Below, in pieces: positions 8,324 to 10,376 of a DNA stretch of 10,376 nucleotides. The notes under the pieces are model-generated. The model ran no database searches and was not told where the DNA came from. It worked only from the letters and a program-made list of their open reading frames with translations. Source of the DNA: CAZGYE01 sp964530165 (GTDB lineage Bacteria; Planctomycetota; Planctomycetia; Planctomycetales; Planctomycetaceae); assembly GCA_964530165.1 (NCBI GenBank), contig CAZGYE010000212.1, positions 1 through 10,376 of the forward strand, given 5' to 3'. A program made the translations under genes and the position numbers. The stretch's first letter is position 1; each line of letters opens with the position of its first letter.

Positions 8324-8340
8324 ACAAAAGTCACTTTTGT
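8324..8340. promoter_or_regulatory. Operator-like perfect palindrome ACAAAAGT-C-ACTTTTGT
   Basis: Two 8-bp arms around one central base, a size that suits a dimeric helix-turn-helix regulator. It lies just downstream of the predicted transcription start of the XRE-type gene, where a bound protein would block transcription. Autoregulation is inference. Confidence 0.5.
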
Positions 8341-8355
8341 TCAGAAATTGTTCAG
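8337..8355 (+). promoter_or_regulatory. Paired TTGTTCAG boxes upstream of the regulator gene
   Basis: TTGTTCAG at 8337-8344 and again at 8348-8355, an 11-bp period or about one helix turn. The first box overlaps the right arm of the palindrome. The same pair occurs after the gene at 9111-9128. Confidence 0.5.
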
Positions 8356-8384
8356 TATTCGGCCGCCGGTGGAGAGACGGAACC

Positions 8385-9059
8385 ATGCGAAGCGAACACG
8401 AATCATCCGAGTCGGGGGGCGTTGTGGTTCGGCAGCCGGCGGCACGGCTTCGTGCTGCGCGTCTGCGTAAGGGATGGAACGTCGGCGAACTTGCCCGCCG
8501 AGCCAAACTGTCGCGCACGACACTTTGCCACCTCGAAGGGGGCAAGACGCGTCGACCTCAAGCTTTCACGAAGTACAAGATCGCGGCAGCGCTGGAGACG
8601 GATCCGGAGCGGCTTTTCGCGGCCGAGGGGACACGATTCAGCGAGTGTCCGGCGTCCTGCGCGCCCGCACTCGTCGCGGTTGACCGGCAGCGTCAACGGG
8701 CGTTCGACCGGAGCACAAACCCCGTGGTAACCGAAGTTTCCGCAGAGCTGCCCGCACTGTTCCTCGACTGGACCGAAGCGGACTGGGACGAGCTCTACAG
8801 CAGCTTCGGCACGGGCGGACCGTTGACGCGACAAGGGGTCGTCGACGCGGCGACCGAGATGAACCGCAAGCGCGAGACGATCCGTCAATTTCAGGTCGTG
8901 CTGGAGACGCATTTGGCAGAGGTGGCCGCGCGAATGGTCGAAACGTTGTACGACATGGTCCGTCCCGACGGTCATCTCGCCGACATGACCGAACTGGGAG
9001 CACTGCTGGCGCAACATCGCGCCGGAGATGGTCGGCAGCCTCAAGAACCGGCTGAGTGA
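8385..9059 (+). CDS. XRE-family helix-turn-helix transcriptional regulator
   Basis: 224 residues. Residues about 20-78 form a typical XRE/Cro-like domain: LRAARLRKGWNVGELARRAKLSRTTLCHLEGGK with the recognition helix around SRTTLCHLEGG (43-53), then LETDPERLF closing the five-helix fold. The rest matches no family I recognise: a linker with three cysteines or so (88-92 region), LFLDWTEADWDELY (125-138), and a long charged helical segment (about 148-192) that could mediate dimerisation or ligand binding. The ATG at 8385 lies downstream of GGAGAG at 8371 and of a strong promoter. The operator-like palindrome and TTGTTCAG boxes in the leader suggest autoregulation. It is divergent from the small minus-strand genes and could control them too; the next gene downstream starts 258 bp later. 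Confidence 0.85.
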   Translation: MRSEHESSESGGVVVRQPAARLRAARLRKGWNVGELARRAKLSRTTLCHLEGGKTRRPQAFTKYKIAAALETDPERLFAAEGTRFSECPASCAPALVAVDRQRQRAFDRSTNPVVTEVSAELPALFLDWTEADWDELYSSFGTGGPLTRQGVVDAATEMNRKRETIRQFQVVLETHLAEVAARMVETLYDMVRPDGHLADMTELGALLAQHRAGDGRQPQEPAE

Positions 9060-9317
9060 CGGCGGGGCGGCGGTATTCTCCGTTGGAGTTCGACGGGGCA
9101 GCCAACGCTTTTGTTCAGTGTTGTTCAGAACCGCAAAAACGCAGTCTACAGTTGCAATTACCCCGATCGGGCCTTAATTTATAGAAAGTAGAAGTCATCG
9201 AGGCCCACCAATCCGAGTGTCGGCGACGACTGGGCGAATGCCACACCTTTTGTCGTCCATCCCGCTTCGGAGAAACCATTTCCACAATCACCGCGTTGAA
9301 AAGGGAGAGATCTGCTG
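9060..9317. other. Intergenic region with second pair of TTGTTCAG boxes
   Basis: TTGTTCAG at 9111-9118 and 9121-9128 (10-bp period) repeats the arrangement found upstream of the regulator gene, including the preceding CTTTTG. A 10-bp palindrome CCCGATCGGG lies at 9162-9171. TTGCAA (9152-9157) and TTAATT (9174-9179), 16 bases apart, are a weak candidate promoter for the lipoprotein gene. Nothing else is recognisable. Confidence 0.4.
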
Positions 9318-9626
9318 ATGAATCTCATTCGGAAGTTCACAAAATCCACTGCTTTGCTGGCCGTCTTGAGCATGGTCCTCTGGACGACGGGATGTGCCGA
9401 GCAGAACAGTAGTGCCGGCCCCGGCGCCGGAACAACCACACCGGGCACCGCAGCCGGAGAAAACGGCGGCGAGGAAGGAACCGGACCGGTCGAGACGACC
9501 GCTCCCGAAGCCGGTTCGACCCTGGGTGGTGAATCCGGTTCCAGTCTAGGCGGCGGCGTCGACTTTCCCGATAGTGGCTCAACCAGCGCCGTGCCCGACG
9601 CCGAGACCAAAACCAAGCAAGAGTAG
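9318..9626 (+). CDS. Small low-complexity lipoprotein
   Basis: 102 residues with a lipoprotein signal peptide: basic start (MNLIRKFTKS), hydrophobic core (TALLAVLSMVLW, 11-22) and TTGC with the predicted lipid-modified cysteine at residue 26. The mature part has no predicted fold: it is rich in glycine, threonine, serine and glutamate, with two similar stretches (STLGGES and SSLGGG near 67-79) and a charged end (ETKTKQE). AAGGGAGAG at 9301-9309 is a good ribosome-binding site for the ATG at 9318. It is followed by a strong hairpin and then by another lipoprotein gene on the same strand. Function unknown; a flexible envelope tether or spacer is a guess. Confidence 0.75.
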   Translation: MNLIRKFTKSTALLAVLSMVLWTTGCAEQNSSAGPGAGTTTPGTAAGENGGEEGTGPVETTAPEAGSTLGGESGSSLGGGVDFPDSGSTSAVPDAETKTKQE

Positions 9627-9657
9627 TGCTTCACCAAAGCGGAATTGACATGCACAC

Positions 9658-9688
9658 GAAGCCCGGCTTCTCGGGAAAGCCGGGCTTC
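9658..9688 (+). terminator. Terminator-like hairpin after the small lipoprotein gene
   Basis: A perfect 12-bp stem (GAAGCCCGGCTT, 9658-9669; complement 9677-9688) with a seven-base loop, 31 bp after the stop. The stem is strong but no T run follows, so termination may need other factors or the element may be a repeat. Confidence 0.5.
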
Positions 9689-9694
9689 TGGTCT

Positions 9695-9711
9695 GCCGGT
9701 CGAAGACCGGC
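9695..9711. repeat. Short palindrome GCCGGTC-GAA-GACCGGC
   Basis: A perfect 7-bp stem with a three-base loop, six bases after the terminator-like hairpin and upstream of the beta-propeller gene. It could be a second terminator stem or a dispersed palindromic repeat. Confidence 0.55.
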
Positions 9712-9753
9712 GGCCTGGCGAGCCTGTCCCGCGGCATCCGAGGTGAGAGAGCG

Positions 9754-10376
9754 ATGATGTTAACTGCCAAGCCGACGCGCTGGCTGTGCCTGCCGGCTGT
9801 TGCCATTGTGGCGGCCACGATGTTTGCCTGTGTGGAACGGACTGCGCAAACGGGCAACGCGACACAAAGCGTCCCGGCCGACGAGTCGAAACCGTGCGAC
9901 GCCACCGCGGTGGCCCTGGCCGAGATTGCTAAGCTGAAGGTGGGCAAACACGACTGGCCGCAATGGGGCGGCTGGAGCGGCCGCAACAACACGCCTGCCG
10001 GCCAGAACATTCCGTACGAGTGGGACGTCGACGGCGGCAAGAACATCAAGTGGAAGACCAAGCTCGGCTCGCAGACGTACGGGAGTCCGGTCGTTGCCAA
10101 CGGCAAGATTTACGTGGGCACGAACAACGGCGGCGGTTATCTCAAGCGCTACTCGGCACGGGACGACAAAGGGTGCCTGCTCTGCTTCGAGGAGAAGACG
10201 GGCAAGTTTCTATGGCAGCACACCAGCGACAAGCTGCCCTCAGGAGCCGCCCACGACTGGCCGCTGCAGGGAATTTGCGATTCACCCTGTGCCGACGGTG
10301 ATCGGCTGTGGTTTGTCAACAATCGGGGCGAGGTGATTTGTCTCGATTCAGAAGGGTTCTACGACGGCGAGAACGA
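9754..10376 (+). CDS. PQQ-like beta-propeller repeat lipoprotein, N-terminal part (cut by window edge)
   Basis: At least 207 residues, truncated at the right edge. A signal sequence (basic start, hydrophobic CLPAVAIVAATMF, about 12-24) ends at FAC with Cys26, so it is likely a lipoprotein outside the cytoplasm. After a linker, DWPQWGGWSGRNNTP (68-81) is the entry motif common in planctomycete PQQ-like repeat proteins. Blade-type repeats follow: IKWKTKLGSQTYGSPVVANGKIYVG (98-122), GCLLCFEEKTGKFLWQ (140-155), and GICDSPCADGDRLWFVNNRGEVICLDSEG (173-201). Related proteins are BamB-like scaffolds or quinoprotein-like domains, so binding of PQQ is not implied. The ATG at 9754 (or the ATG next to it at 9757) follows GAGGTGAGAG. 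Several cysteines in the blades (141, 144, 175, 179, 196) could form disulfides. Confidence 0.88.
   Translation, partial: MMLTAKPTRWLCLPAVAIVAATMFACVERTAQTGNATQSVPADESKPCDATAVALAEIAKLKVGKHDWPQWGGWSGRNNTPAGQNIPYEWDVDGGKNIKWKTKLGSQTYGSPVVANGKIYVGTNNGGGYLKRYSARDDKGCLLCFEEKTGKFLWQHTSDKLPSGAAHDWPLQGICDSPCADGDRLWFVNNRGEVICLDSEGFYDGEN

Larger units (their letters stand above)
8073..8384. other. Divergent intergenic region with hairpin array and regulator promoter
   Basis: This 312-bp gap separates the minus-strand hypothetical gene from the plus-strand regulator. Its left part (8124-8222) holds GC-rich hairpins and its right part (8270-8360) is an AT-rich island with promoter and operator-like sites. 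Short open frames on the minus strand across it look like translated repeats and are not called. Confidence 0.6.

Noticed and set aside
8041..8334. 97-codon minus-strand open frame over the hairpin array
   Set aside because: Its sequence is mostly translated hairpin repeat and it overlaps the divergent promoter.
8403..9044. 213-codon minus-strand open frame opposite the XRE regulator
   Set aside because: The plus-strand product has a clear helix-turn-helix domain, promoter and start; this is its antisense mirror.
9645..9650. TTGACA as a -35 box for the beta-propeller gene
   Set aside because: No plausible -10 box follows at 15-19 bases; the sequence there is the stem of the terminator-like hairpin.

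Overview
The window looks like a piece of a Planctomycetota chromosome. This is inferred from gene types and sequence style: a PQQ-like beta-propeller lipoprotein with a WPQWGG motif, a GT-C-like YfhO-family membrane protein, a protein-isoaspartate methyltransferase with an export signal, short lipoproteins, high GC and large amounts of short repeats between genes. No rRNA, tRNA or CRISPR array was seen.

Layout. Positions 1-348 (minus) hold the N-terminal part of an exported protein-L-isoaspartate O-methyltransferase, cut by the left edge. Just upstream in the same orientation is a 718-residue alpha-glucan phosphorylase (372-2528, minus), and the two genes may share a transcript. A 371-bp gap, partly filled by heptanucleotide repeats, leads to a large YfhO-family membrane protein (about 2900-5122, plus). 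Its first ~45 codons lie inside the repeats, its middle contains an in-frame perfect hairpin, and its stop codon lies inside a palindromic repeat. A zeta-crystallin-type quinone oxidoreductase follows (5309-6307, plus).

Positions 6414-8072 form an accessory-looking minus-strand segment: a 168-residue protein with a PD-(D/E)XK-nuclease-like core, the N-terminal part of an IS5-type transposase without its catalytic domain, a 63-residue ribbon-helix-helix-like protein, a cluster of REP-like palindromes and an 86-residue protein of unknown function. A hairpin array separates this from a divergent XRE-type regulator (8385-9059, plus). That regulator has a near-consensus promoter, a perfect 17-bp palindrome and paired TTGTTCAG boxes; a second pair of these boxes follows the gene. 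The right end holds a small low-complexity lipoprotein (9318-9626), two hairpins and the start of a PQQ-like beta-propeller lipoprotein (9754 onward, cut by the right edge).

The genes do not form one obvious pathway. The most unusual content is repeat DNA. Three unrelated heptanucleotide families each show units on one strand followed by inverted units. A REP/REPIN-like family, with compensatory stem changes, occurs at two loci 2.5 kb apart. Several of these elements supply coding sequence, a Shine-Dalgarno site or a stop codon to neighbouring genes.
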